Positions 29,349-38,492 of a stretch of 64,000 bases of DNA are shown one piece after another (position 1 is the stretch's first letter; each line of letters starts with the position of its first letter). The translations under genes and the position numbers were made by a program. The notes under the pieces are model-generated. The model had not been told where the DNA came from. It ran no database searches and saw only the letters and a list, made by a program, of their open reading frames with translations. This stretch comes from Ralstonia sp. A12 (GTDB taxonomy: Bacteria > Pseudomonadota > Gammaproteobacteria > Burkholderiales > Burkholderiaceae): assembly GCF_000801955.1 (NCBI RefSeq), contig NZ_JSZO01000001.1, positions 682,001 through 746,000 of the forward strand. Reading direction: 5' to 3'.

Positions 29349-29431
29349 GATCGGCTCAGGGGGCAAAACAGCCAACCTACCGGAAAGGCGGGGATTCTGG
29401 AATCCGCCATTTCCGATAGTGTGCCCCTGTA

Positions 29432-30152
<721 letters not shown>

Positions 30153-30160
<8 letters not shown>

Positions 30161-31403
30161 AGCGCAGTGCCTCCGCCGGGTTCACGCGCGAGGCATGCCA
30201 GCTCGGATACAGCGTCGCCACCGAGGCGAGGACGAAGGAAATGATGCCGATGGTCGCAATGTCGTTCACGCGGGGGTCCGAGGGCAGTTCGCTGATGAAA
30301 TAGATGTCCTTCGGCAGGAACTGCACGCCGAAGAGGTGTTCGATAAACGGCACGATCACGTCGATGTTGTAGGCGATGAGCGTGCCCAGCCCCACGCCCA
30401 GCAGCGTGCCCATGAAGCCGATCGCCACGCCCTGCACGATGAAGATCTTCATGATGGAGCCCGGCTGCGCGCCCATGGTGCGCAGGATGGCGATGTCGGC
30501 CTGCTTGTCCGTCACCGTCATCACCAGCGTGGAAACGAGGTTGAACGCCGCCACCGCAATGATGAGCGTGAGGATGATGAACATCATCTTCTTCTCGGTC
30601 TTTACCGCGGCAAACCAGTTGCGGTTCTGGCGCGACCAATCACGGATGTACAGCTCGCCGGTCAGCGTGCGCGAGAGCGCCTCGGCCACCTGGGGCGCGC
30701 GGTCCATGTCCGTCAGCTTCAAGCGCACGCCGGTCGGACCGTCCAGACGGAACAGGCGCTCGGCGTCATCCATGTTGACGAGCGCGAGCGAGCTGTCGAA
30801 CTCGTAATGCCCCGATTCAAACGTGCCGATCACGGTGAACTGTTTGAGCCGCGGCAGCACGCCGGCCGGGGTGATGGTGCCCTGCGGCGCCACCAGCGTG
30901 ACCTTGTCGCCCTGGTGCACGCCCAGGCCATTGGCCAGTTGGCTGCCCAGTGCGATGCCGAATTCGCCAGGCTTCAGGTCGTCAATGCTGCCGGACTTGA
31001 AGTCCTTGGCGATGTCCGACACCTTCGGCTCATCGGCCGGCGACACCCCGCGCAGCAGCACGCCACGTACGGCGTCATCGCGCGTGATCATGGCCTGCGC
31101 GCCCACGTACGGCGCCGCGCCGATGACTTCCTTGTTTTGCATCGCCTCATTGGCGGTGCGTTGCCAGTCGGGCAGGCTGCCCGGCGCCATGACCTCGATG
31201 TGAGCGAGCACCGACAACATGCGGTCGCGGACTTCCTTCTGGAAGCCGTTCATGACCGACAGCACGATGATCAGCGCCGCCACCCCCAGCGCAATGCCGA
31301 GCATGGAGATGAGCGAGATAAAGGAAATGAAGCTGTTGCGGCTGGCACGCTTGCCCGCGCGCGTGTAGCGCCAGCCGATCTGCCATTCGTATGGAAATTT
31401 CAA
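30153..31403 (-). CDS. Lipoprotein-releasing ABC permease (LolC/E)
   Basis: A 416-residue permease starting [19 protein letters not shown], with one membrane segment near 25-50, a large periplasmic MacB-like domain (about 55-265) and three C-terminal segments in the FtsX domain, including [19 protein letters not shown]. Beta-proteobacteria commonly have a single permease (LolF-like), which would act as a homodimer with LolD; only one permease gene is present here. It is divergent from the rpfE-like gene. Confidence 0.9.
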
Positions 31404-31485
31404 AGGGATGTCCCTATGGTGTGCTTATCGATGTGATTCAGCCGGCGCACTCGCCGGACAGCCGGAAGTTTACAATCTCGTCGCC

Positions 31486-32565
31486 ATGATCCCTGAACTG
31501 ACCCTGATTGTCCCGTTTTGCGCCCCCGCCGCCGAGGTGGCGGACGACGCTTACCGTCAATTGACCTTGCCGGGCCTGGAAAGGTTGCTTGCCCGCGCCC
31601 GCGAGGCCGAACACGAGCGTCACGACGACGCCTACCTGCCCACGCTGCCGCACGAGCGCTGGCTGGCGGCGCACGCCGGGCTGCCAGTCTCGCCGCTCCC
31701 CTCCGCGCCGTACATGCGCCTGGCTGACGGCGCCGCCGCCGATACGCGCACGTGGGCCTGCCTGCAGCCGGTGCACATCCATGCCGCGCGTGACCACCTG
31801 GTGATGCTCGATCCGGCACAGCTCAGGCTGGAGGCGGCTGACGCGGATGCACTGCGCGCCGCCATCGCCCCGCTGCTGGCCGACATGCGCCTGCACCTGG
31901 ACGCCCCACAGGCCGCCCGCTGGTATGTCGCTGATGCACCGTTCGGGGACCTCATCGCCGCCGCCCCGCAGCGCGCCACCGGCCACAACATCGACATCTG
32001 GATGCACAAGGGCGAACAGGAACGCGCCTGGCGCAAGTTCCAGAACGAGATCCAGATGACGTGGTACGACCACCCCGTCAACCAGGCCCGCGAGGCGCGC
32101 GGCCTGCTGCCGGTCAACTCGGTTTGGCTGTTCGGCCAGGGCGCGCTGCTCGACACGCGCCCGATTGCCGAGCGCATGATCGGCGCCGATCCGTTCTTCG
32201 CAGGCCTGTGCCATGCCGCCAACGCGACCGAACTGTGCGCGAAAACGCTCGCCGCCCTGCCCGCTGACGACACCGGCGCCGCCGTGCTGCTGGACGGCGC
32301 CGCCAAGCCCTACCTCTCGGCGGACTGGTACGACTGGATCGAAACTCTGCGCGCCTACGACCGCGACTGGTTCACCCCCGCCGCCGACGCACTGGCTGAC
32401 GGCCGTATCGACGCCGTCTCGCTCGTGCTGACCGGCGACTCTCACTACGCCCACTACCGCGTCACGCGCCGCGAATTGGCCAACGGGCCATTCGGCTGGC
32501 TGCGCCGTTTCCGCCGTGCACGCACCCTGCGCGATGCGCTGACCCCGCTTTCCATGGCCGCCTGA
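31486..32565 (+). CDS. RpfE-type/phosphoglycerate-mutase-like protein
   Basis: A 359-residue protein starting MIPELTLIVPFCAPAAEVADD. It matches the proteins annotated as RpfE-type regulators or cofactor-independent phosphoglycerate mutase-like in Ralstonia and Xanthomonas, which are also found directly before recJ. Recognisable pieces are LPVNSVWLFGQGAL and a C-terminal LTGDSHYAHYRVTRREL. No DNA-binding motif is visible. A TACAAT at 31471-31476 ends nine bases before the ATG and could give a nearly leaderless transcript. Function unproven; the enzyme-like fold is a family-based inference. Confidence 0.75.
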   Translation: MIPELTLIVPFCAPAAEVADDAYRQLTLPGLERLLARAREAEHERHDDAYLPTLPHERWLAAHAGLPVSPLPSAPYMRLADGAAADTRTWACLQPVHIHAARDHLVMLDPAQLRLEAADADALRAAIAPLLADMRLHLDAPQAARWYVADAPFGDLIAAAPQRATGHNIDIWMHKGEQERAWRKFQNEIQMTWYDHPVNQAREARGLLPVNSVWLFGQGALLDTRPIAERMIGADPFFAGLCHAANATELCAKTLAALPADDTGAAVLLDGAAKPYLSADWYDWIETLRAYDRDWFTPAADALADGRIDAVSLVLTGDSHYAHYRVTRRELANGPFGWLRRFRRARTLRDALTPLSMAA

Positions 32566-32571
32566 CCCTGC

Positions 32572-34266
32572 ATGACACGCATCGCCATCCGTTCGCATTC
32601 CGCCCAGGCCGCCAACACGCTGGCCGGCCACGGCATCCACCCGGTACTCGCCCGCATCCTGGCCGCACGCGGCGTCGCCCGGCCCGATGAGCTGTCGACC
32701 GAGCTGGCCGACTTGCTGCCGCCCGCGCAACTCAAGGGCATTGACGATGCCGCGCGCTACCTGGCCGACGCCATCGCCGCCAACAAGCGCCTGCTGATCA
32801 TTGCCGACTACGACTGCGATGGCGCCACGGCCTGCGCCGTGGGCGTGCGCGGGCTGCGCATGCTCGGTGCGCAGGTCAGCTACATCGTCCCGAACCGCTT
32901 CGAATACGGCTATGGCCTGTCGCCCGAGATCGTGGCACTAGCCGCGCGCGAAAAGCCGGACGTGCTGGTTACTGTCGACAACGGTATCGCCGATGTGGCG
33001 GGCGTGGCGGCCGCCAATGCGCTGGGCATCGACGTGGTCGTCACCGATCACCATATGCCAGGCGCGCAGTTGCCCGAGGCGCGCGTGATCGTCAACCCGA
33101 ACCAGCCGGGCTGCGGCTTCCCGAGTAAGAACCTCGCTGGCGTGGGCGTGATGTTCTACGTACTGCTGGCGCTGCGGGCCGAGCTGCGCAGCCGGGGCGT
33201 ATTCACGCCGCAGGACCAGCCGCGCCTGGATGCGTTGCTCGATCTGGTGGCACTCGGCACCGTGGCTGACGTGGTCAAGCTCGACGCCAACAACCGGCTG
33301 CTAGTCGCGCAAGGCCTCAAGCGCATGCGCGCGGGGCGGATGTGCCCCGGCATCGCCGCCCTCTTCCGCGTAGCCGGTCGTGAAGCGCGTCGCGCATCGA
33401 CGTTCGACCTCGGCTTCGGCCTGGGCCCGCGCCTGAACGCGGCCGGGCGGCTGGCCGACATGTCGCTCGGCATCGAATGTCTGCTGACAGACGACTACGA
33501 CCGCGCCATGGCCATCGCCGCCGAACTCGACGGCATGAACCGCGAACGCCGCGAGATCGAAGCCGGCATGCAGCAGGAAGCGCTGGCCATTCTCGACAGC
33601 ATGCATACCTTGGACGGCGCCAGCCGCCATACCATCGCCGTCTACAACGAGACGTGGCACCAAGGCGTGATCGGCATTGTTGCCTCGCGCATCAAGGACA
33701 AATTCCATCGCCCCGTCTTCACCTTTGCGCCTGGCGACGATGGTGTCATCAAGGGCTCGGGCCGCTCGATTCCCGGGTTCCACCTGCGCGATGCGCTGGA
33801 CGCAGTGCACAAGCGCAGCCCTGGGCTGATCGTCAAGTTCGGTGGGCACGCCATGGCGGCCGGTCTCACGCTGCGCGAAAACGGTTTCGACGAATTCGCG
33901 GCCACTTTTGAAGCCGTCGGTCGCGAATGGCTGACCGAGGCCCTGCTCTCACGCGTGCTGGAAACCGACGGCGAGGCCGACCCCGAGTGCTTCTCGCCGC
34001 AATTCGTCGAGCTGCTCGAAACCCAGGTCTGGGGCCAGGGCTTTCCGGCGCCAAGCTTCTGCGGCGAGTTCGATGTGCTGTCGCAGGCGGTGCTCAAGGA
34101 CAAACACCTCAAGCTCAAGCTCGGCCGCGGCAAACAGCAATTCGATGCGATCTGGTTCAACCACGCTGAGCCGCTTGGCGCCTCGGCTTATGTGGCTTAT
34201 CGGCTCGACAACAACACCTTCAACGGCATCACACGCGTGCAGATGGTGATCGAGCACGCGCAATAG
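32572..34266 (+). CDS. recJ: Single-stranded-DNA exonuclease RecJ
   Basis: A 564-residue 5'-3' exonuclease for recombination and mismatch repair. DHH phosphoesterase motifs are intact: LLIIADYDCDGATA (motif I, about 75-85), VTVDNGIAD, VVTDHHMPG (motif III) and NPNQPGC; the DHHA1 domain has FGGHAMAAG near 425, and the C-terminal OB-fold contains FDVLSQAVLKDKHLKLKLG. It follows the rpfE-like gene by 6 bases, so they are co-transcribed. Confidence 0.95.
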   Translation: MTRIAIRSHSAQAANTLAGHGIHPVLARILAARGVARPDELSTELADLLPPAQLKGIDDAARYLADAIAANKRLLIIADYDCDGATACAVGVRGLRMLGAQVSYIVPNRFEYGYGLSPEIVALAAREKPDVLVTVDNGIADVAGVAAANALGIDVVVTDHHMPGAQLPEARVIVNPNQPGCGFPSKNLAGVGVMFYVLLALRAELRSRGVFTPQDQPRLDALLDLVALGTVADVVKLDANNRLLVAQGLKRMRAGRMCPGIAALFRVAGREARRASTFDLGFGLGPRLNAAGRLADMSLGIECLLTDDYDRAMAIAAELDGMNRERREIEAGMQQEALAILDSMHTLDGASRHTIAVYNETWHQGVIGIVASRIKDKFHRPVFTFAPGDDGVIKGSGRSIPGFHLRDALDAVHKRSPGLIVKFGGHAMAAGLTLRENGFDEFAATFEAVGREWLTEALLSRVLETDGEADPECFSPQFVELLETQVWGQGFPAPSFCGEFDVLSQAVLKDKHLKLKLGRGKQQFDAIWFNHAEPLGASAYVAYRLDNNTFNGITRVQMVIEHAQ

Positions 34267-34436
34267 CCGTGCGCCCAAACCTTGCGCCAGCGCATAAACA
34301 CATGCCAAAACTGTCTGACGGTGCGCAGATGAGGCAGCCGTCGGGCACGGCGGCTGCGTTACAATGCATGTTTGCCGGCTTGGTACCTGCCATGACTGCG
34401 CACCCCACGAATTCCTAGCATTAACTTCCAAGCGAA

Positions 34437-34766
34437 ATGACTCACGTCGTTACCGAAAGCTGTGTCCGCTGCAAGTACACCGACTGCGTGGACGTCTGCC
34501 CCGTCGACTGCTTCCGCGAAGGCCCGAACTTCCTGACCATCGATCCGGACGAGTGCATCGACTGCGCCGTATGCGTGGCCGAGTGCCCGGTCAACGCCAT
34601 CTACGCCGAAGAAGACGTGCCGGCCGATCAGCAGAAGTGGATCGCCATCAATGCCGAACTCTCCACCATCGGCTGGCCGTCCATCACCAAGACCAAGCAA
34701 CCCCTGCCCGACGCCGACGACTGGAAAGACGTGAAGGACAAGGAGCAGTACCTCGACCGCGGCTGA
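34437..34766 (+). CDS. fdxA: Seven-iron ferredoxin FdxA
   Basis: A 109-residue ferredoxin carrying one [3Fe-4S] and one [4Fe-4S] cluster. Cysteines are in [18 protein letters not shown] (N-terminal) and [14 protein letters not shown] (near 39-53). The C-terminal [16 protein letters not shown] extension is typical of the FdxA type of proteobacteria. A TACAAT at 34360-34365 could be the -10. The gene has its own transcript, 170 bases after recJ. Confidence 0.95.
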   Translation: MTHVVTESCVRCKYTDCVDVCPVDCFREGPNFLTIDPDECIDCAVCVAECPVNAIYAEEDVPADQQKWIAINAELSTIGWPSITKTKQPLPDADDWKDVKDKEQYLDRG

Positions 34767-34822
34767 ACACGGCCGATCGAACATGCCCGGCACACTTTTT
34801 TTAGTGCATCGCAAAAAAGGTG

Positions 34823-34852
34823 TTGACGGGCAGATCAGAAACTAGCTAGAAT
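34823..34852 (+). promoter_or_regulatory. Sigma-70 promoter of tRNA-Asn
   Basis: TTGACG (34823-34828) and TAGAAT (34847-34852) with an 18-base spacer, ending 24 bases before the tRNA. This is one of the clearest promoters in the window. Confidence 0.75.
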
Positions 34853-34876
34853 TCATTTCTTCGCTGTTGCAGCGAT

Positions 34877-34952
34877 TCCTCGATAGCTCAGTCGGTAGAG
34901 CGCCGGACTGTTAATCCGTAGGTCCCTGGTTCGAGCCCAGGTCGAGGAGCCA
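34877..34952 (+). tRNA. tRNA-Asn (GTT)
   Basis: A 76-base cloverleaf with encoded CCA. Acceptor TCCTCGA pairs with TCGAGGA, D-arm AGCTCAGTCGGTAGAGC, anticodon GTT at 34910-34912 in loop CTGTTAA, and T-arm GGTTCGAGCC. Followed by an intrinsic terminator. Confidence 0.97.
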
Positions 34953-34959
34953 AGTACTT

Positions 34960-34990
34960 AAGCCCTTGCGAGAAATCGCAAGGGCTTTTT
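34960..34990 (+). terminator. Terminator after tRNA-Asn
   Basis: AAGCCCTTGCG and CGCAAGGGCTT form an 11-bp stem with loop AGAAAT, followed by a run of T. Confidence 0.9.
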
Positions 34991-35012
34991 ACTTTGGCGG
35001 ATGGACGTCAAG

Positions 35013-35030
35013 ATTGGACAGCCGTCCAAT
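35013..35030. other. Inverted repeat upstream of tRNA-Leu
   Basis: ATTGGAC, four bases, GTCCAAT: a perfect 7-bp inverted repeat followed by TTTCATTT. It lies between the tRNA-Asn terminator and tRNA-Leu; it could be a weak hairpin or a protein-binding site. Confidence 0.3.
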
Positions 35031-35089
35031 TTCATTTGTGGCATCGGTGTCGTCGCCGGTATCGTGTACCGTCTTGCACCGATCGTCGT

Positions 35090-35180
35090 GCCCGAGTGGT
35101 GAAATTGGTAGACACCGCGGACTTAAAATCCGCTGCGCCCTAATCGGCGCGTGCCGGTTCGATCCCGGCCTCGGGCACCA
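35090..35180 (+). tRNA. tRNA-Leu (TAA)
   Basis: A 91-base type II tRNA with encoded CCA: acceptor GCCCGAG/CTCGGGC, anticodon TAA at 35124-35126, a long variable arm and T-arm CCGGTTCGATCCCGG. Confidence 0.97.
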
Positions 35181-35208
35181 ATCCCCTTCTCTTCTTTTTC
35201 CTGCGGCT

Positions 35209-35943
35209 TCACGAAGCGTGACATGCGTGCGCCTTCGGTGCGTCGTCGTATTCATCGTGACGGCGTACCCATGACATGGGGCCGGTCTCGTTACGGCCCA
35301 GCGGTGCGCGGTCGAGCAACAGCAACGTGCCAACTATGTCTTCCAATCCGCGTGCGTAGGTCGAATACGTGTGGAACACGTTGCCAGCCTCGTCCTTGTA
35401 GAACGCGCTCATGCCGGGCAGCTCGTCGTGAGCTTCGGCTCTCGGGGTGGCCGTGTAGTTGTAGTCGACCGCTCCGCTTTCCAGCTCTTCGGGCGAGAAG
35501 CTCACGCGGTAGTCGTGGTTGAACGTGGTACCGAACGACGACACCCACGGGAAATGCCAGCCCATGCGCTTCTTGTAGGCCGCAATCTCCGCCATCGATG
35601 CACGCGACACAGCAACCAGCGTCACGTCATGATGATTCAGATGCGGCAGCATGCCACCCAGATGATCAGAGAGAAAGGAGCACCCAGGGCATCCTGCTTC
35701 CCAGCCTGGGCCCAGCATGAAGTGATAGACGATCAGTTGGCTGCGCCCGTCGAATAGCTCAGCCAACGTCTTCTTGCCGTCGGGCGTATCGAACACGTAC
35801 GCCGTATCGACCTTGACCCACGGCAACGCCTGGCGTTCGGCGTTGATGGCGTCGCGCATGTGGATCGCCTCTTTCTCACGCGTCAGCAGTTCGCGACGCT
35901 TGATGAGCCACTCGTCTCTCGAAACCACGGGATGCTGCTGCAT
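35209..35943 (-). CDS. DUF899 thioredoxin-fold protein
   Basis: A 244-residue protein of the DUF899 family: VSRDEWLIKRRELLTREKE at the N-terminus, the thioredoxin-like LIVYHFMLGPGWEAGCPGCSF (C-x2-C near 84-87), then SSFGTTFNHDYRVSF and the C-terminal VFHTYSTYARGLEDI, which are all family hallmarks. The CPGC pair suggests a redox function, but none is proven. Single gene on the minus strand, ending 28 bases after tRNA-Leu. Confidence 0.87.
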   Translation of the reverse strand: MQQHPVVSRDEWLIKRRELLTREKEAIHMRDAINAERQALPWVKVDTAYVFDTPDGKKTLAELFDGRSQLIVYHFMLGPGWEAGCPGCSFLSDHLGGMLPHLNHHDVTLVAVSRASMAEIAAYKKRMGWHFPWVSSFGTTFNHDYRVSFSPEELESGAVDYNYTATPRAEAHDELPGMSAFYKDEAGNVFHTYSTYARGLEDIVGTLLLLDRAPLGRNETGPMSWVRRHDEYDDAPKAHACHAS

Positions 35944-36014
35944 GATGAGTCCCCTCGACTACGACAGTCAGACAGGACTTCATACTAGGCCGCCTCCCGC
36001 GAATGAAAAGGCGC

Positions 36015-36051
36015 GGCGCGCAAGTCGCGATTCCGATGCGACTTGCGCGCC
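36015..36051. terminator. Strong 14-bp hairpin after yeiH
   Basis: GGCGCGCAAGTCGC (36015-36028) pairs perfectly with GCGACTTGCGCGCC (36038-36051), loop nine bases. On the minus strand it follows the yeiH stop by 49 bases and is followed by GCGCCTTTTC, so it may end the yeiH transcript even though the T-run is short. Confidence 0.5.
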
Positions 36052-36099
36052 ATGGAAGAGAATCTGCCGTCTCTACACACCTAGTGTCAGGTGCCGAGA

Positions 36100-37206
36100 T
36101 CAGCCCACCAGCAAGCGCACACCCACGTTGATCAGCGCACCACCCGCCACCAGCCCGACCCACAGCACAGCCGCGCACAGCAGCGGACGCACACCAGACT
36201 TCAGCAACATCGGCACATGCGTCTGCGTGCCGATAGCGAACATCGCGCAGGCCAGCATGGCGGTGTCAATCGAATCGATGGGGGCGTGCCATGCGGCCGG
36301 GATCGCACCCGCCGAGTTCAGCAACGTCACACCCAGCAGGCCGACCGCAAACCACGGCATCGCCTTCCATGCATGACCGGCGGCCTTTCGCAATGCACCT
36401 TGACGGGATTGCGCGGAAGACGCGTCATCATCAGCAGGCGTCGTACACGCCAGCACCACCAGCAGCGGCGCCAGGGCCAGCACACGCACCATCTTGCTGA
36501 CGACAGCCGCGTTGGTAGCGTCTTCGCCCAGCGGCTTCGCGGCAGCAATCACTTGCGCAACCTCGTGCATCGTCGAGCCGATATAGACACCGAAATGCTC
36601 CGGCGCGACCGCCATGCCTGCATGCGCCAACAGCGCATAGAGCCACGGATACAGAAAGATGCCGAGCGTGCCGAACAACACCACGCTCGCAATTGCCACG
36701 GCCGTCTCGCGCGGTTGAGCCTTGACTGCCGGCGCCACCGCCAGCACTGCCGCCGCGCCACACACCGCACTGCCCGCAGCCACCAGCACGGCCTGCGTGC
36801 GTGCGAGACCGAACCAGCGCGTACCGATCCAGGTGCCGGCCAGCATGGTCAGCACCAGCACCAGCAGCGGAATCGCCACGCCGGAAGCACCCAGGTCGTG
36901 AATCTGGGCCAGCGTCAGCCGAGCACCGTAAAGAACCACCCCGGCACGCAGCAGCGTGTGGCGTGCAAACTGGATCGCCCCGGGTGTCAGCCAGCGCTCG
37001 TGCCCCGGCACATGCCCCATCACCATGCCGAGCAGAATGGCCAACGTCAGCGCACTCAAACCCAGGTGGCTCGCCCAGCCCATTCCACCCAACACCACCG
37101 CCACGCCCGCGCATCCGAACAGCACGCCCGCGCTCAACAGCGTCCGGCCATCAAACCCGGGCAGCACGCCCTGGGAAGGCAACTGTTTCTGTGCAATTGT
37201 CATCAC
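36100..37206 (-). CDS. yeiH: YeiH-family membrane transporter (UPF0324)
   Basis: A 368-residue polytopic protein with about ten hydrophobic segments. The segments LLRAGVVLYGARLTLAQIHDLG (about 91-112) and STMHEVAQVIAAAKPLG (about 210-225) are hallmarks of the YeiH/Cons_hypoth698 family, proposed sulfate/anion exporters. It is divergently transcribed from a LysR-type regulator, the same pairing as E. coli yeiH-yeiE. Substrate not proven. Confidence 0.88.
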   Translation of the reverse strand: MMTIAQKQLPSQGVLPGFDGRTLLSAGVLFGCAGVAVVLGGMGWASHLGLSALTLAILLGMVMGHVPGHERWLTPGAIQFARHTLLRAGVVLYGARLTLAQIHDLGASGVAIPLLVLVLTMLAGTWIGTRWFGLARTQAVLVAAGSAVCGAAAVLAVAPAVKAQPRETAVAIASVVLFGTLGIFLYPWLYALLAHAGMAVAPEHFGVYIGSTMHEVAQVIAAAKPLGEDATNAAVVSKMVRVLALAPLLVVLACTTPADDDASSAQSRQGALRKAAGHAWKAMPWFAVGLLGVTLLNSAGAIPAAWHAPIDSIDTAMLACAMFAIGTQTHVPMLLKSGVRPLLCAAVLWVGLVAGGALINVGVRLLVG

Positions 37207-37283
37207 ATCCGCCTTGCTTATTCGCTATACGCATAACGATATGCGGCACGTGATAACATGTAAAACGGGTAATTTTTCTAAGA

Positions 37284-38207
37284 ATGACCAGTTTTATGGA
37301 TAGCAAAGCCCCTCGCGTCACGCTGCGTCAATGGGCGGTCTTCGCGGCCATCGCCCAGTGCGAGACCACCACGGCCGCCGGCGAGCAACTCGGCCTGTCG
37401 CAATCGGCGGTGAGCGCGGCACTGGCAGAGCTGGAGTCGACGCTCGGACACCCGTTGTTCGACCGGCACGCACGACGCCTTCACTTGAATGCGCTGGGGC
37501 GACAACTGCTGCCGCAAGCCCAAGCCCTGCTCGACCACGCCAGCGCCCTGGAGCACGCTACCGCGCAACCCAACGTGCGCTTGAAGCTTGCCGCCAGCAG
37601 CACGATCGGCAACTACGTGTTGCCCGCCCTGCTCGCGGGCTTCCGGCAGCAGATTGCCCCCGACAGCCAACTCGACGTGCTGATCGGCAATACGCAGGAC
37701 GTGGTCGACGCGGTGCAGCGCTTCGAGGTCGACATCGGCCTGATTGAAGGCACGTGCCGTGGAGAGTCACTGGAAATCGAAACGTGGATCGACGATGAGA
37801 TGGTGATCGTCGCGGCGCCGGAGCATCCGCTTGCGCGCGGGCCGGTCTCGCATGCAGCGTTGCGCGAAGCCGGCTGGCTGATGCGCGAACCCGGCTCCGG
37901 CACGCGGGAGTTGATCGACAGCCGCATCGCCTCGGCCGTCGGGCCACTGCACGTGGCACTCGAACTTGGACACTCAGAAGCGATTCAACGCACGGTGGCA
38001 GCAGGCTACGGCATCAGTTGCCTGTCGCGCCACGTGGTGGCCGATGCGTTGCGCGACGGCCGGCTCGTAGAAGTGCAGAGCAACCTGCCACGCATCGCCC
38101 GCCCGCTGCTCATCGTGCGCCATCGCGACAAGCATCCGACGCACGGCCTGACGCAATTCATCGACGCGCTGCACAGCCACGCGGACCTGCATTCGAGCGT
38201 TTCATAA
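37284..38207 (+). CDS. LysR-family regulator divergent from yeiH
   Basis: A 307-residue LysR-type regulator: N-terminal winged helix (about 12-75, with TTAAGEQLGLSQSAVSAALAEL as the recognition region) and a C-terminal co-inducer domain (about 95-295). Similar to YeiE of E. coli, also located beside yeiH. The start at 37284 and an in-frame ATG at 37296 are both possible. The 77-base divergent spacer (37207-37283) with AT-rich inverted repeats should hold the operator. Expected to activate or repress yeiH and control its own transcription. Confidence 0.88.
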   Translation: MTSFMDSKAPRVTLRQWAVFAAIAQCETTTAAGEQLGLSQSAVSAALAELESTLGHPLFDRHARRLHLNALGRQLLPQAQALLDHASALEHATAQPNVRLKLAASSTIGNYVLPALLAGFRQQIAPDSQLDVLIGNTQDVVDAVQRFEVDIGLIEGTCRGESLEIETWIDDEMVIVAAPEHPLARGPVSHAALREAGWLMREPGSGTRELIDSRIASAVGPLHVALELGHSEAIQRTVAAGYGISCLSRHVVADALRDGRLVEVQSNLPRIARPLLIVRHRDKHPTHGLTQFIDALHSHADLHSSVS

Positions 38208-38267
38208 AAAAATCGCACAAAGGACTAGCGCGATCTGAAAAAGGTTGATATAGTCTCATTTCTTCGC

Positions 38268-38343
38268 GGGGCGTTAGCTCAGTTGGTAGAGCAGCGGACT
38301 CTTAATCCGTAGGTCGAGTGTTCGAGTCACTCACGCCCCACCA
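38268..38343 (+). tRNA. tRNA-Lys (CTT)
   Basis: A 76-base cloverleaf with encoded CCA: acceptor GGGGCGT/ACGCCCC, D-arm AGCTCAGTTGGTAGAGC, anticodon CTT at 38301-38303 and T-arm GAGTGTTCGAGTCACTC. A TATAGT at 38249-38254 may be the -10. Confidence 0.96.
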
Positions 38344-38355
38344 GAACTCGCGTAG

Positions 38356-38385
38356 AAAGCCCAGTCCTCACCGACTGGGCTTTTT
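38356..38385 (+). terminator. Terminator after tRNA-Lys
   Basis: AAAGCCCAGTC and GACTGGGCTTT form an 11-bp stem with loop CTCACC, ending in five T. Confidence 0.9.
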
Positions 38386-38492
38386 GCTTTTCTGCAGCCC
38401 TTCGCGTTTGCCGCTGCCCTGCCGAGGGCCTGGAGCCGAACGACTCAGCGGCCGGGCCATCGAATAGTCATCACGCACGGCCCTCGTCTCGC

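Noticed and set aside
36091-37236. 381-codon plus-strand frame opposite yeiH
   Set aside because: Antisense shadow, Gln/His/Arg-rich, no family resemblance.
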